Positions 47,427 through 56,096 of a stretch of DNA of 64,000 nucleotides are shown piece by piece. The position numbers were made by a program, and so were the translations under genes. Each line of letters starts with the position of its first letter. Position 1 is the first letter of the stretch. The stretch is from an uncultured Verrucomicrobiota bacterium (GTDB taxonomy: Bacteria; Verrucomicrobiota; Kiritimatiellia; CAIVKH01), in the NCBI GenBank assembly GCA_937872895.1, contig CALMUP010000008.1, forward strand, positions 1 through 64,000, written 5' to 3'. The notes beneath the pieces are model-generated. The model was given only the letters and a program-made list of their open reading frames with translations, was not told the origin of the DNA and made no database searches.

Positions 47427-47608
47427 TGAACCATACGCTGAAGTGGTGTGAAGTCCAGCGGGAATTCGGTCAGGAATGTGTTTGGTGGCCTCCGGCATGC
47501 CTTCCGGTGTGGTCGGCCGTCAGAAAGATGAAGGCCACGACATGGTTGCGTTGCCCGGTAAAATCAAGTAAAAGCGGCGGCTTACATTGATCTAGGGAGA
47601 ACCAACGC

Positions 47609-49873
47609 ATGAACCACGAGACCATTGCCGTGACGGCCCAGCAGCACCGGAACAGGACCTTGCTTGAAGATACCCGTTACTGTGGCAACAGCTTCACTTC
47701 CAAGGCATTGCCTTTCAAGTTGGACCTGGCCGGGTCCCCCGCGCTGACCCCGGAACAACTGGTAGTGTTGGAGGCGTTGCAGCGCCGGGCCGCCCGCATC
47801 GCCGTGACCGCGGTCGCTGAACTCTCGAAGCTGAACGAGGTGGACCACATGGGCGGCGGGTTGGACCTGATTCCTTCGCTCGCCCTGACCCTGGCAGTGA
47901 CCGACTACGGCGCGGTGGAGTACACCATCGAGAACGCCCACGCGAGTGTCGGGTACTATGGCCTGCTGTCCGCCCTGGGCCACCTGGATCCCGACCATGT
48001 CGCCGCGAAGTTCCGCCAGAGCCTCGATATCGCCGGCCATGTCTCCTGGGTTCCCGGCGGCACCCAGCTCAACGGCGGCCGCCTCGGGGTGATGATCCCG
48101 GTCGCGGTCGGCCAGGCCATCGGCAAACGCGCCCGCTACGGGCAGGATGCCTGGGTGATCTGCCATTGCGGCGATGCGGGCTGGATTTCCGGCCAGGCCC
48201 TGAACGGCTTCAACGCGGCCGACCTGCACCACGCCCCGATTACCTTCGTCATGCAGCGCAACGGCATCCAGTTGTCCGGCTCGAACAAGCAGATCATGGA
48301 CAAGGATCCGCGCAAGATCATCGAGGCGCTCGGCATCACCATCATCGAGATCCCGTCGCTCCACGACGCCGCCAGCCTCTACCAGGCCTACCGCGAGGCG
48401 CGCCAGCTCGCCCGCTCGGGTCGCCCGAGCATGATCTACCCGGTCGGCTTCCACAATGTCGGCTCGCACAAGGAGACCCTCTCCTCGTTCGCCGAGCGCT
48501 ACGGCATCGTGGCGGAAACCACCGCCTATGCCGCGAAGAACAAGGTCGCGATGGATACCCCGGTGTGGACCCCCGGCGCCCTGATGAGCTTCCGCGACAT
48601 CGAGTGCATGCTGGACTGCCTCTTCCTGGTGAACCAGCTCCCCGGCGGCAAGGGCCACCACGATGGCCACATGAAAGGCCGCGACCTGCAGGCGCTGCTG
48701 GCGAATCCGATGATGACCGAGTCGGCCGAGCACCGTAAGGCCCTGGCCGACCTGGCCGCGCAAGCGCCCCTGGCCGTGGTCACCGCGGCCCGCCCGTCCC
48801 CCGGATCGCCGAACCTGCTGTTTCCCGATGCCGCGGCCGCCGCGGTGAAGCTCCCCGCCGTGGGTGAGGTAGTCAGCCCGCGCGCCGGCGTCTCCCCCGC
48901 CTATGCCGAAGTGGCGAAAGCCCATCCGGACAAGGTCTTCGTGCTCAGCTGCGACCTCGATCCCTCGACCAAGCTCGACAAGGCCGCCTCGCTGGTGGCG
49001 AAGGGCAACCATATCGAGCTTAGCATCCAGGAACAGATCGCCACCCTGATGGCCAACGGCATCGCCATGTCCGGTCCCGATCCCCGCCTCGTCGTGTTCT
49101 CGACCTTTGCCGCGTTCTTCGAGGGCATCGCCCGCGAAGGCATGGAGATGTGGCGGTACCAGCGCAACCTGAATGGCGCGAACGAGGGATTGAACGTGAC
49201 CTTCCACATGTCCCACGTTGGCGGGTGCACCGGACGCGACCACTTCACCGGCTGGTCGCTCGACTGGATCACCCTGGCCATGGGCTACCTGCCGTACCTG
49301 CACCGCTTCTACGCCCCGGCCGACGCCCGCGCCGCGTTCATCGCGATCCGCGACCTCGCCGCGCATTACGGCGGTCACCTGATCGGCATCCCGCGCGACA
49401 ACCTCCCGATCCTCGCGAAGCAGGGCACGAACGAACCGCTGTGGCAGGCCACCGATGCCTGGCAGCCGGTCACCACCTACCGCACCTACAACGGCGCCAC
49501 CAAGGCGATCCTCGTCATCGGTGCCCCGGCCCATCTGGCGGGCGAGGCCGCTGACACGCTGCACACCCAGGGCCACGCCGTCGATGTCCATATCATCAAT
49601 GGCCTCCCGGTCGGGCAGGACATCATGACCACGCTGCTGGCGAAGTATCCGGCCGGTGTCGTCACCGTCGAGGATGGCATCATCGGCACCCGCGCGGTCG
49701 GGTTGCGCGGTTTCGCAAGCCTCGTCGCCGGACACGCCGCCGCCCTGAAGATCCCCGCCGCCCACATCGGCATCACCGACCCGCGTATCGCCCCGTCGGA
49801 AGGGCACTACGAGGTCTGGGCCCATTTCGGTATCACCAGGGACGCGATCGTCGAGGACGTGCGCGCGCTCTAA
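47609..49873 (+). CDS. divergent transketolase-like thiamine-diphosphate enzyme
   Basis: A 754-residue protein of the transketolase fold, but not close to textbook transketolases. The N-terminal domain has a thiamine-diphosphate/metal motif near residue 188 (GDAGWISGQALN, with NGIQLSG about 30 residues later). The pyrimidine domain at ~430-620 has the expected activating glutamate in LSIQEQIATLMANG. A C-terminal domain follows with VTVEDGIIGTRAVG. The likely chemistry is two-carbon ketol transfer. It shares direction with gnd 51 bases downstream, which points to the pentose-phosphate pathway. A phosphoketolase was considered and rejected because its signatures are missing. GGGAGAA precedes the ATG. 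Confidence 0.75.
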   Translation: MNHETIAVTAQQHRNRTLLEDTRYCGNSFTSKALPFKLDLAGSPALTPEQLVVLEALQRRAARIAVTAVAELSKLNEVDHMGGGLDLIPSLALTLAVTDYGAVEYTIENAHASVGYYGLLSALGHLDPDHVAAKFRQSLDIAGHVSWVPGGTQLNGGRLGVMIPVAVGQAIGKRARYGQDAWVICHCGDAGWISGQALNGFNAADLHHAPITFVMQRNGIQLSGSNKQIMDKDPRKIIEALGITIIEIPSLHDAASLYQAYREARQLARSGRPSMIYPVGFHNVGSHKETLSSFAERYGIVAETTAYAAKNKVAMDTPVWTPGALMSFRDIECMLDCLFLVNQLPGGKGHHDGHMKGRDLQALLANPMMTESAEHRKALADLAAQAPLAVVTAARPSPGSPNLLFPDAAAAAVKLPAVGEVVSPRAGVSPAYAEVAKAHPDKVFVLSCDLDPSTKLDKAASLVAKGNHIELSIQEQIATLMANGIAMSGPDPRLVVFSTFAAFFEGIAREGMEMWRYQRNLNGANEGLNVTFHMSHVGGCTGRDHFTGWSLDWITLAMGYLPYLHRFYAPADARAAFIAIRDLAAHYGGHLIGIPRDNLPILAKQGTNEPLWQATDAWQPVTTYRTYNGATKAILVIGAPAHLAGEAADTLHTQGHAVDVHIINGLPVGQDIMTTLLAKYPAGVVTVEDGIIGTRAVGLRGFASLVAGHAAALKIPAAHIGITDPRIAPSEGHYEVWAHFGITRDAIVEDVRAL

Positions 49874-49924
49874 ACGAACCCTCGGTTCCCGCACCATCAA
49901 CCCGCCACAGCAGGAAAAAGGATT

Positions 49925-51379
49925 ATGGCACAAGCAGACATCGGACTGATCGGACTCGCCGTGATGGGCGAGAACCTCGTGTTGAACATGGCCAACCACG
50001 GCCACACCGTCGCGGTCTACAACCGCAGCACCGACAAGGTGAAGGCCTTCGTCGAAGGGCGCGCCCAGGGCAAGCCGATTATCGGCACCTACAGCTACCA
50101 GGAGCTGATCGCCAACCTCAAGCGCCCCCGCCGCATCATGATCATGGTGAAGGCCGGCGCGCCGGTGGATGCGGTAATCGACGGGCTCGTCCCGCTGCTC
50201 GAACCCGGCGACATCCTGATCGACGGCGGCAACTCGTTTTTCCCCGACACCAACCGCCGCACCGAGGCGCTGCGCGAGGCCGGCATCCTGTTCATCGGCA
50301 CCGGCGTGTCCGGCGGCGAGGAGGGCGCACTCAAGGGCCCGTCGATCATGCCCGGTGGCAACCCCGACGCCTGGCCGCACGTGAAGACCATCTTCCAGGA
50401 CATCGCCGCGAAGGTCGATGACGGGTCGCCGTGCTGCGATTGGGTGGGGGACTACGGTGCCGGCCACTACGTGAAGATGATCCACAACGGCATCGAGTAC
50501 GGTGACATGCAGATGATCTGCGAGGCCTACGCCATGCTGAAGATCCTCGGTGGGTTCAGCGCCGACGAACTCTCCGCGATCTTCCGCGAATGGAACCGGG
50601 GCGAACTCGACAGCTACCTGATCGAGATCACCACCGACATCCTCGGCAAGAAGGACGAAACCACCGGCAAGCCGCTGGTCGACCTGATCCTTGATTCCGC
50701 CGGCCAGAAAGGTACCGGCAAGTGGACCTCGCAGAACGCCCTCGATCTCGGTATCCCGCTGGTCACCATCGCCGAGGCCACCTTCGCCCGTTTCATGTCC
50801 TCGCTCAAGGACGAGCGGGTGCGCGCCGCCTCGATCCTCTCCGGTCCGAAAGCCTCGTTCACCGGTGACCGCACCGCGCTGGTCGAGGACGTGCGCCAGG
50901 CCCTGTTCGCCAGCAAGATCTGCTCCTACGCGCAGGGGTTCCAGCTTCTTCGCGAGGCCGCCACCGCCTACCAGTGGAAACTCAACTACGGCAGCATCGC
51001 CCTGATGTGGCGCGGCGGCTGCATCATCCGCGCCCAGTTCCTCGGCGATATCAAGAAGGCGTTCGACAAGGATCCGGCCCTCGCCAACCTGCTCCTAGAT
51101 CCGTTCTTCAAGGCCGCGATCGACCGCAGCCAGGCCGGCTGGCGCCGCACCGTCGCTCGCGCCGCCGAGTTCGGCATTCCCATGCCCGCCTTCGCCAGCG
51201 CCCTGGCCTACTACGACAGCTACCGCAGTGCCAATCTCCCGGCGAACCTGCTCCAGGCCCAGCGCGACTACTTCGGCGCCCACACCTACGAGCGCATCGA
51301 CCGCCCGCGCGGCGAATTCCACCACGCCAACTGGACCGGACACGGCGGCACCACCGCTTCGTCCACCTACAATGCGTGA
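49925..51379 (+). CDS. gnd: 6-phosphogluconate dehydrogenase, decarboxylating
   Basis: Gnd oxidises 6-phosphogluconate to ribulose-5-phosphate and CO2 with NADP. The 484-residue protein has the dinucleotide motif IGLAVMGENLVLNMANHG, the substrate block GTGVSGGEEGALKGPSIMPGG, the catalytic lysine and asparagine in YVKMIHNGIEYGDMQ and the C-terminal FGAHTYERID. The length fits the long dimeric form. It lies 51 bases after the transketolase-like gene, with AAAGGA before the ATG. Confidence 0.97.
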   Translation: MAQADIGLIGLAVMGENLVLNMANHGHTVAVYNRSTDKVKAFVEGRAQGKPIIGTYSYQELIANLKRPRRIMIMVKAGAPVDAVIDGLVPLLEPGDILIDGGNSFFPDTNRRTEALREAGILFIGTGVSGGEEGALKGPSIMPGGNPDAWPHVKTIFQDIAAKVDDGSPCCDWVGDYGAGHYVKMIHNGIEYGDMQMICEAYAMLKILGGFSADELSAIFREWNRGELDSYLIEITTDILGKKDETTGKPLVDLILDSAGQKGTGKWTSQNALDLGIPLVTIAEATFARFMSSLKDERVRAASILSGPKASFTGDRTALVEDVRQALFASKICSYAQGFQLLREAATAYQWKLNYGSIALMWRGGCIIRAQFLGDIKKAFDKDPALANLLLDPFFKAAIDRSQAGWRRTVARAAEFGIPMPAFASALAYYDSYRSANLPANLLQAQRDYFGAHTYERIDRPRGEFHHANWTGHGGTTASSTYNA

Positions 51380-51389
51380 CCCTGAAGGG

Positions 51390-51449
51390 CAACATTCAAC
51401 ATCCAACTTCCAACATTCAACATCCAACTTCCAACACGCAACGTTCAAC
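51390..51449. repeat. tandem 21-base repeat with degenerate third unit
   Basis: Two identical 21-base units, each beginning CAACATTCAACATCCAACTT, sit head to tail at 51390-51410 and 51411-51431, followed by a partial diverged unit (CAACACGCAACGTTCAAC). They lie 11 bases after the gnd stop. Such pyrimidine/adenine repeats are a dispersed intergenic type in PVC-like genomes. Confidence 0.75.
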
Positions 51450-51510
51450 GGAAGGATCACCCTTCCCGACACCCGTTTCCCCATCACCCATCACCCATTC
51501 ACCATAAACC

Positions 51511-51545
51511 ATCCCGCCAAAGGCGGACCCGCCTCCGGCGGGCAA
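51511..51545. repeat. GC-rich CCCGCC/GGCGGG inverted element
   Basis: CCCGCC at 51513 and GGCGGG ending at 51542 enclose a second small hairpin, CCGCC-TCC-GGCGG. Similar text occurs at 17523-17552 and in part at about 29389, always between genes. The stretch between it and pyrE is a run of CCCATTCCCATCC-like pyrimidine repeats. Confidence 0.55.
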
Positions 51546-51570
51546 CCATTCCCATTCCCATCCCCATCCC

Positions 51571-52092
51571 ATGACCACACCACTCGCCGCCCGCGTCGTT
51601 AAAACCGCACTGCTCCACGGAACCTTCACCCTGCGTTCCGGCGTCGTCTCAAACGTGTACTTCGACAAGTACCGGTTCGAGGCCGATCCGGCCCTGCTGG
51701 CGGAGATCACCGCGGCGATGGCGAAGACCCTGCCGCCCGGCCACGACCTGCTGGCCGGCCTCGAGATGGGTGGCATCCCGGTGGCCACGATGCTGGGGCA
51801 GCAGACCGGATTGCCGGTGCTGTTCGTGCGCAAGAAGGCGAAGGATTACGGTACCTGCAAGCTCGCCGAAGGGGGCGATTTCGCCGGGAAGAAATTGCTG
51901 GTGGTCGAGGATGTCGTGACTTCGGGCGGCCAGATCCTGCTGTCGGTGGCCGAATTGCGCGCCCTCGGCGCGATTGTCACCGACGTGGTTTGCGTGATTG
52001 ACCGCGAGTCCGGCGGGGTGGAGAATCTGGCGAAGGAAGGGTTGACCCTCCATTCGCTGTTCCGGATGTCTGAATTGATGAAACACGCATGA
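51571..52092 (+). CDS. pyrE: orotate phosphoribosyltransferase
   Basis: PyrE attaches orotate to PRPP to give OMP in pyrimidine synthesis. The 173-residue protein has LRSGVVSNVYFDKYRF near the N-terminus and the PRPP-binding loop LLVVEDVVTSGGQ near residue 110. It is shorter than the E. coli enzyme but similar to the short bacterial class. There is no Shine-Dalgarno sequence ahead of the ATG, only a C/T/A-rich repeat. Its stop overlaps the HIT gene (ATGA). Confidence 0.92.
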   Translation: MTTPLAARVVKTALLHGTFTLRSGVVSNVYFDKYRFEADPALLAEITAAMAKTLPPGHDLLAGLEMGGIPVATMLGQQTGLPVLFVRKKAKDYGTCKLAEGGDFAGKKLLVVEDVVTSGGQILLSVAELRALGAIVTDVVCVIDRESGGVENLAKEGLTLHSLFRMSELMKHA

Positions 52093-52481
52093 GTACGATC
52101 TTCACCAAGATCATCAAGGGCGAGATCCCCTGCCACAAGATCGCCGAGAGTGACCGCTTTTTCGCGTTCCTCGATATCCGCCCGATCAAGGCCGGCCATA
52201 CCTTGGTGATCCCCAAGCAGGAAACCGATTACCTCTTCGATCTTGAACCCTCGCTGCTCGGCGAGATGATGGTTTTCGCCCAGCCGATCGCCAAGGCCCT
52301 CGAGAAGGCCGTCCCATGCGCGCGGGTAGGGGTGATCGTGGCCGGACTCGAGGTTCCCCACGCCCATGTCCACCTCGTCCCGTTCACCCATATCGGCGAC
52401 CTGAGTTTCGCCCACGCCCGCCCCGGCGATCACGCCCAACTGGCCGAACTCGCTGCCAAGGTCCGCGCCCTGCTCGGATAA
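52089..52481 (+). CDS. HIT-family nucleotide hydrolase/transferase
   Basis: A 130-residue protein with the histidine-triad motif HAHVHLVP near residue 95 and the family N-terminus IFTKIIKGEIPCHKIAE. HIT enzymes of this kind (HinT-like) hydrolyse AMP-lysine or AMP-amide-type substrates. Translationally coupled to pyrE by a four-base overlap and followed four bases later by the QueD-like gene. Confidence 0.93.
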   Translation: MSTIFTKIIKGEIPCHKIAESDRFFAFLDIRPIKAGHTLVIPKQETDYLFDLEPSLLGEMMVFAQPIAKALEKAVPCARVGVIVAGLEVPHAHVHLVPFTHIGDLSFAHARPGDHAQLAELAAKVRALLG

Positions 52482-52485
52482 CGCC

Positions 52486-52950
52486 ATGCCCTACCGCATC
52501 TGCAAACACATCGTCGTGGAAAGCGGGCACATGCTCGCCAAGCACCCGGACAAGTGCCAGTTCCCGCACGGCCACACCCGCCGCGTCGAGTTCGTGCTCG
52601 AGGCCGACCAACTGGATGCCAACGACATGGTCTGCGATTTCAAGGTCATTACCCTCGCCGTGAACGACCTGATCCAGACCTACGACCACTCGATGTGCAT
52701 GAACACCGATGATCCGAAGTACGCCGAATTCAAGGCGGCCTACGGCGACCGGGTCATCGGCTTCACCCGGCAGGACCCCACCACCGAAGTCATCGCCAAG
52801 ACCATCTTCGATGCCGCGAAGGCCCGCCTGATGCTCTACGCCCAGCGCACCGATACCGAATTTCCATTGAGTCCGCAGGTCCGCATCGTCCGCGTCCGGG
52901 TTTGGGAAACCGAAACCAGCTGGGCCGAATACGGAGAAAACGCGCGCTGA
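52486..52950 (+). CDS. 6-pyruvoyl-tetrahydropterin synthase/QueD-family protein
   Basis: A 154-residue T-fold enzyme. The zinc ligands His15, His28 and His30 (SGHML and PHGH) and the catalytic cysteine Cys24 are all present, with CDFKVI and YDHSMCMN further on. Family members make 6-carboxy-tetrahydropterin for queuosine or act in folate and pterin pathways. No other queuosine gene is nearby, so the exact product is open. It is co-transcribed with pyrE and the HIT gene by spacing. Confidence 0.88.
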   Translation: MPYRICKHIVVESGHMLAKHPDKCQFPHGHTRRVEFVLEADQLDANDMVCDFKVITLAVNDLIQTYDHSMCMNTDDPKYAEFKAAYGDRVIGFTRQDPTTEVIAKTIFDAAKARLMLYAQRTDTEFPLSPQVRIVRVRVWETETSWAEYGENAR

Positions 52951-53011
52951 TCCGCGCGGCATCCCAACCCCATCCCAGCGGCAGGTCGGTGTCGCAGCTT
53001 GAAAGTACGTT

Positions 53012-54469
53012 ATGACGACAGACGAAATTCCCTTCACCTTCGACCAGTTCGGCTTCAAGGACAAGTTGATCCAGGCCATCCGCGAGGCCGGCTTCCGGCA
53101 GCCCAGCCCGATCCAGGCCCAGGTCATCCCGCTGATCCTCGCCGGCCGCGACCTTGTCGGTCAGGCCCACACCGGAACCGGCAAGACCGCCGCCTTCTGC
53201 CTGCCGGCCATGCAGCGCATGACCTTCGACCGCGGTGTCGAATTGCTCGTCATCACCCCGACCCGCGAACTCGCCGCGCAGGTCAGCGATGAGATCTACC
53301 GCCTCGGCCACCTCTCCGGCGTGCGCTCCGTCGCCGTCTGCGGCGGCCAGTCCTACGACCGCCAGGTCAAGCTCGCCAACGGCGGCTGCCAGGCCGTGGT
53401 CGCCACCCCCGGCCGCATGCTCGACCTGCTGAACAGCAAGAAGGTCCGGAACTTCAAACCCACGATGATCGTGCTCGACGAGGCCGACGAGATGCTCGAC
53501 ATGGGCTTCCTCGACGAGGTGAAGGCGATCTTCGAGTTCCTGCCCGAAGACCGCCAGACCCTGCTGTTCTCCGCGACCATGCCCGAGCCGATCCGCCGCC
53601 TCGCCGAGACGATCCTGCGCGATCCCGCCCACGTGAAGACCAACGCCGCCAACGATTCCGCGAACAAGGACATCGCCCAGCGCTTCTTCGTGGTGGAGGA
53701 GGAGGAACGCAAGGAGGCGGTGGTCCGCCTGATCGACGACCTCCAGCCGGAGAAGGCGATCCTGTTCTGCCGCACCCGCATCGAGGTCGATGAACTCTGC
53801 ATGTTCCTCGGCACCCGCGGTTTTCTCGTCCAGGCCCTGCACGGCGATATGGAACAACCGGTGCGCAACAAGGTCATGGCCGGCTTCCGCCGCGGGGATT
53901 TCGACCTGCTCGTCGCGACCGATGTCGCCGCCCGCGGCCTCGATGTGGCCGATGTCTCGCATGTATTCAATTACCACATTCCCTTCGACAGCAAGAGCTA
54001 CGTCCACCGCATCGGCCGCACCGGCCGCGCCGGCCGCAAGGGCATCGCCCTGACCCTGGTCACCCCGCGCGAGTTCCGCCAGATCGAGTTCATCCAGCGC
54101 GATACCGGCTCGAAGATGGAAGCCGGCCACATCCCCAACCGGCGTACCCTGCGCCTGAACCGCCTGGTCCGGCTGAAGGACCAGCTTGCCGATATCCCGA
54201 TTGCCGAGGAGGCCCTCGAACTGCTCGCCGAATTCAAGGGCGAGTTCCGGGGCGATGACCTTGCCGCCCGCCTGTTATCCATGCTGCTGAACCAGCAGAA
54301 GGAAACCGGACCCGACAGCATCGGCATCCACCCCGACGACCTTCACCGCCTGCGCACTGCCCAGCGCAAGAAGTTCCACCAGCGCGGTCCGCACCACGGC
54401 CCGCCCGGCAAGTTCAAGCCGTGGCTGCAGCGCGCCGCCAAGCGCCGCAAGTCCGGCGGCCAGGGCTAG
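53012..54469 (+). CDS. DEAD-box ATP-dependent RNA helicase
   Basis: A 485-residue helicase core with the Q motif FRQPSPIQ, motif I AHTGTGKT, motif Ia PTRELAAQ, motif II VLDEADEML, motif III SATMP and, in the second lobe, ARGLDV and HRIGRTGRAGRKG. The C-terminal ~100 residues are basic (KKFHQRGPHHGPPGKFKPW, then RAAKRRK), a tail typical of RhlE/DeaD-type helicases that bind RNA or ribosomes. A weak ribosome site precedes it. It follows the QueD-like gene by 61 bases. Confidence 0.95.
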   Translation: MTTDEIPFTFDQFGFKDKLIQAIREAGFRQPSPIQAQVIPLILAGRDLVGQAHTGTGKTAAFCLPAMQRMTFDRGVELLVITPTRELAAQVSDEIYRLGHLSGVRSVAVCGGQSYDRQVKLANGGCQAVVATPGRMLDLLNSKKVRNFKPTMIVLDEADEMLDMGFLDEVKAIFEFLPEDRQTLLFSATMPEPIRRLAETILRDPAHVKTNAANDSANKDIAQRFFVVEEEERKEAVVRLIDDLQPEKAILFCRTRIEVDELCMFLGTRGFLVQALHGDMEQPVRNKVMAGFRRGDFDLLVATDVAARGLDVADVSHVFNYHIPFDSKSYVHRIGRTGRAGRKGIALTLVTPREFRQIEFIQRDTGSKMEAGHIPNRRTLRLNRLVRLKDQLADIPIAEEALELLAEFKGEFRGDDLAARLLSMLLNQQKETGPDSIGIHPDDLHRLRTAQRKKFHQRGPHHGPPGKFKPWLQRAAKRRKSGGQG

Positions 54470-54528
54470 GCGCACGCGACCCGCAACTTCCGTTTGGTCG
54501 CCCTGCCGGTTTATCGTATAGTGCCGGC

Positions 54529-55752
54529 ATGAGTGAGGTCGCCCCAGAACCGACGCCGGTCGCCGTGCCCGACCCGACCGCGCGCGACGAGCGACGCGTG
54601 CGCGCCGCGCAGGACGTGTTGCGCACCGCGATCCGCGACCTGTACCTCGCGCAGTATGCCTCGGCCGATGCGTTGCCCGCTGAACTGTCCCTCGCGCTGA
54701 CCCTCCGGATCACGCCGCGCGACGGCTGGGCGCTCACCTTTGATCCGCCGCTAAGCGATCAGGTTCTGCCCCAGTTGGCCGATGCCGAAGCCGCTCGGGA
54801 GGTCTTCGCGGTCGGCCGGGTCTACTGCTACCGGTGCGAATCCTGCCGCTGCGAGCATGCCGCGCCGCCGCAGCCGCTCTGCGTCTTCCGTGGCTACGAC
54901 GCCGCGGGCCGCCCCGAATGGCACGAGCTCGCCCAGGCGCTGATCGATGACAAGGTCGAGCGGGTCGAGGGTCTCTACCTGCCGCGCCCGCAGGTCGTCG
55001 CCCATGTCCAACCCGGCCGCCAACTCAAGGGCCGGCAACTCACCGCCTTCGGAAAAGCCTCGCTCCGCTACTCCGTGCTCGCCCAGGTCATCGCCGGGTA
55101 TTTCGAGGTCAAGGGAAACCGGACCGCCCTCACGTTGCAGGTGGTCGAGGGCCGCGACCGCGCCGGGCAGTTGCGGTTGCGCCTGAATCCCGTGATGGTC
55201 GGGGCCGACGAGGCGTTCCTGATGGAATGGCTGGCCGAAGGGCGCAACAGCGCGGTCTTCCGGGCCATCCAGATCATCGAACGCGAACTGGCCACGCTCG
55301 AGCAGCGGGTCATCGCCGCGCGTTCGCGCCGCGACCAGGACGAGGGGAACCGGCTGATGGGACGGATCCCCTCGATCATGCGTCGGCTCGCCGAGATCAT
55401 CGAGCGCGGCGACCGGCAGGGCCAGCGCCGCACCCGCCATGTCGAGGAGCGCCGCGAGGAACAGCGGCCGGTGCACAAGGCGATGGACGATGCGGGGCGG
55501 GCGGATGCCAGCCGGTGCTACTTCGACGAGAAGGCGAAGACCTATGTGATTGTTGGTGACCGTGGCCGCGCCCATGCCTTCAACGCCGCCGGAAGGCATG
55601 TCACCAGCTTCGTGATCAAGCCCTCGGCCATCGGCTTCCGTGTGCGCACCGAACGCTGGCGTCCGGTGGCGGCCGGCGAATGGGCCGAGATCCGCCCCAA
55701 CCTGCACCCGCGCCCGCGCACGGAAGAGTCGCCCTCTTTACCGGACCGATAG
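54529..55752 (+). CDS. conserved-looking hypothetical protein with a CxxCxxCxC cluster
   Basis: A 407-residue protein I cannot assign to a named family. Residues 100-108 read CYRCESCRC, four cysteines that look like a metal site. The segment ~244-325 is strongly helical and charged (IIERELATLEQRVIAARSR, RRLAEIIERGDRQGQRR), probably a coiled coil. The last third is beta-rich (KTYVIVGDRGRAHAFN, then TSFVIKPSAIGFRVRTERW). There is no signal peptide, so it is cytoplasmic. The codon pattern is that of a real gene and the antisense frames are not better. A nucleic-acid-linked role would suit the cysteine cluster and basic helices but is a guess. Confidence 0.75.
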   Translation: MSEVAPEPTPVAVPDPTARDERRVRAAQDVLRTAIRDLYLAQYASADALPAELSLALTLRITPRDGWALTFDPPLSDQVLPQLADAEAAREVFAVGRVYCYRCESCRCEHAAPPQPLCVFRGYDAAGRPEWHELAQALIDDKVERVEGLYLPRPQVVAHVQPGRQLKGRQLTAFGKASLRYSVLAQVIAGYFEVKGNRTALTLQVVEGRDRAGQLRLRLNPVMVGADEAFLMEWLAEGRNSAVFRAIQIIERELATLEQRVIAARSRRDQDEGNRLMGRIPSIMRRLAEIIERGDRQGQRRTRHVEERREEQRPVHKAMDDAGRADASRCYFDEKAKTYVIVGDRGRAHAFNAAGRHVTSFVIKPSAIGFRVRTERWRPVAAGEWAEIRPNLHPRPRTEESPSLPDR

Positions 55753-56096
55753 ATCGGAACCTGAACCGACGAGGCGGAGTAACTACGAAACACGCGAAAT
55801 ACGCGTAAGGATTTGGGGAAATGGTGGGGTGGGGGTCCGGTGTCACTGCCGGACCGGAATGTGAACCGCGGATTACGCGGAGGACGCGGATGAAGAGGGT
55901 GTATCCTCCAAAAAAGATGAAAAGTGGAGGAGGTTGAACCGCAGATTTCGCGGAGTATGCAGAGAAGGAATGCAAGTCCTGTAGTTCCGGGGATATTCGC
56001 CGGAAGGAGACAATGGCGCGAATGGGACAGGATGAAGCGGTGCGGCCATCAACAGGAACTGCACCTGCCGGATACGGGGGAGCGCATGCCGTGCTA
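55753..56096. other. 344-base intergenic stretch built of dispersed repeats
   Basis: No gene is visible. In order: an ACTACGAAACACGCGAAATA-type element (55781-55810), a GAACCGCGGATTACGCGGA-type element (55863-55894), a TCCTCCA/TGGAGGA inverted pair around an A-rich loop (about 55903-55931), a second ACCGCAGATTTCGCGGA-type element (55935-55968) and the palindromic TCCTGTAG/CCGGAA repeat (55977-56007). Confidence 0.65.
55863..55968. repeat. two copies of the ACCGCGGATT-ACGCGGA family
   Basis: GAACCGCGGATTACGCGG (55863) and GAACCGCAGATTTCGCGG (55938) are diverged copies of one element. Related text occurs at 14505, 17640, about 58609 and, as ACCACGGATAGACACGGAT, at 59579. All are between genes. 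Confidence 0.65.

Noticed and set aside
47609-49873. Initial reading as a phosphoketolase
   Set aside because: The characteristic phosphoketolase N-terminal sequence (GHWGTTPG-like) is absent; the domain order and motifs fit a transketolase-like enzyme better.
47582-50485. A 967-codon open frame on the minus strand opposite the transketolase-like gene and gnd
   Set aside because: High-GC shadow: both sense genes have clear catalytic motifs throughout, while the antisense product is low-complexity (rich in G, A, V, H, R) with no domain.
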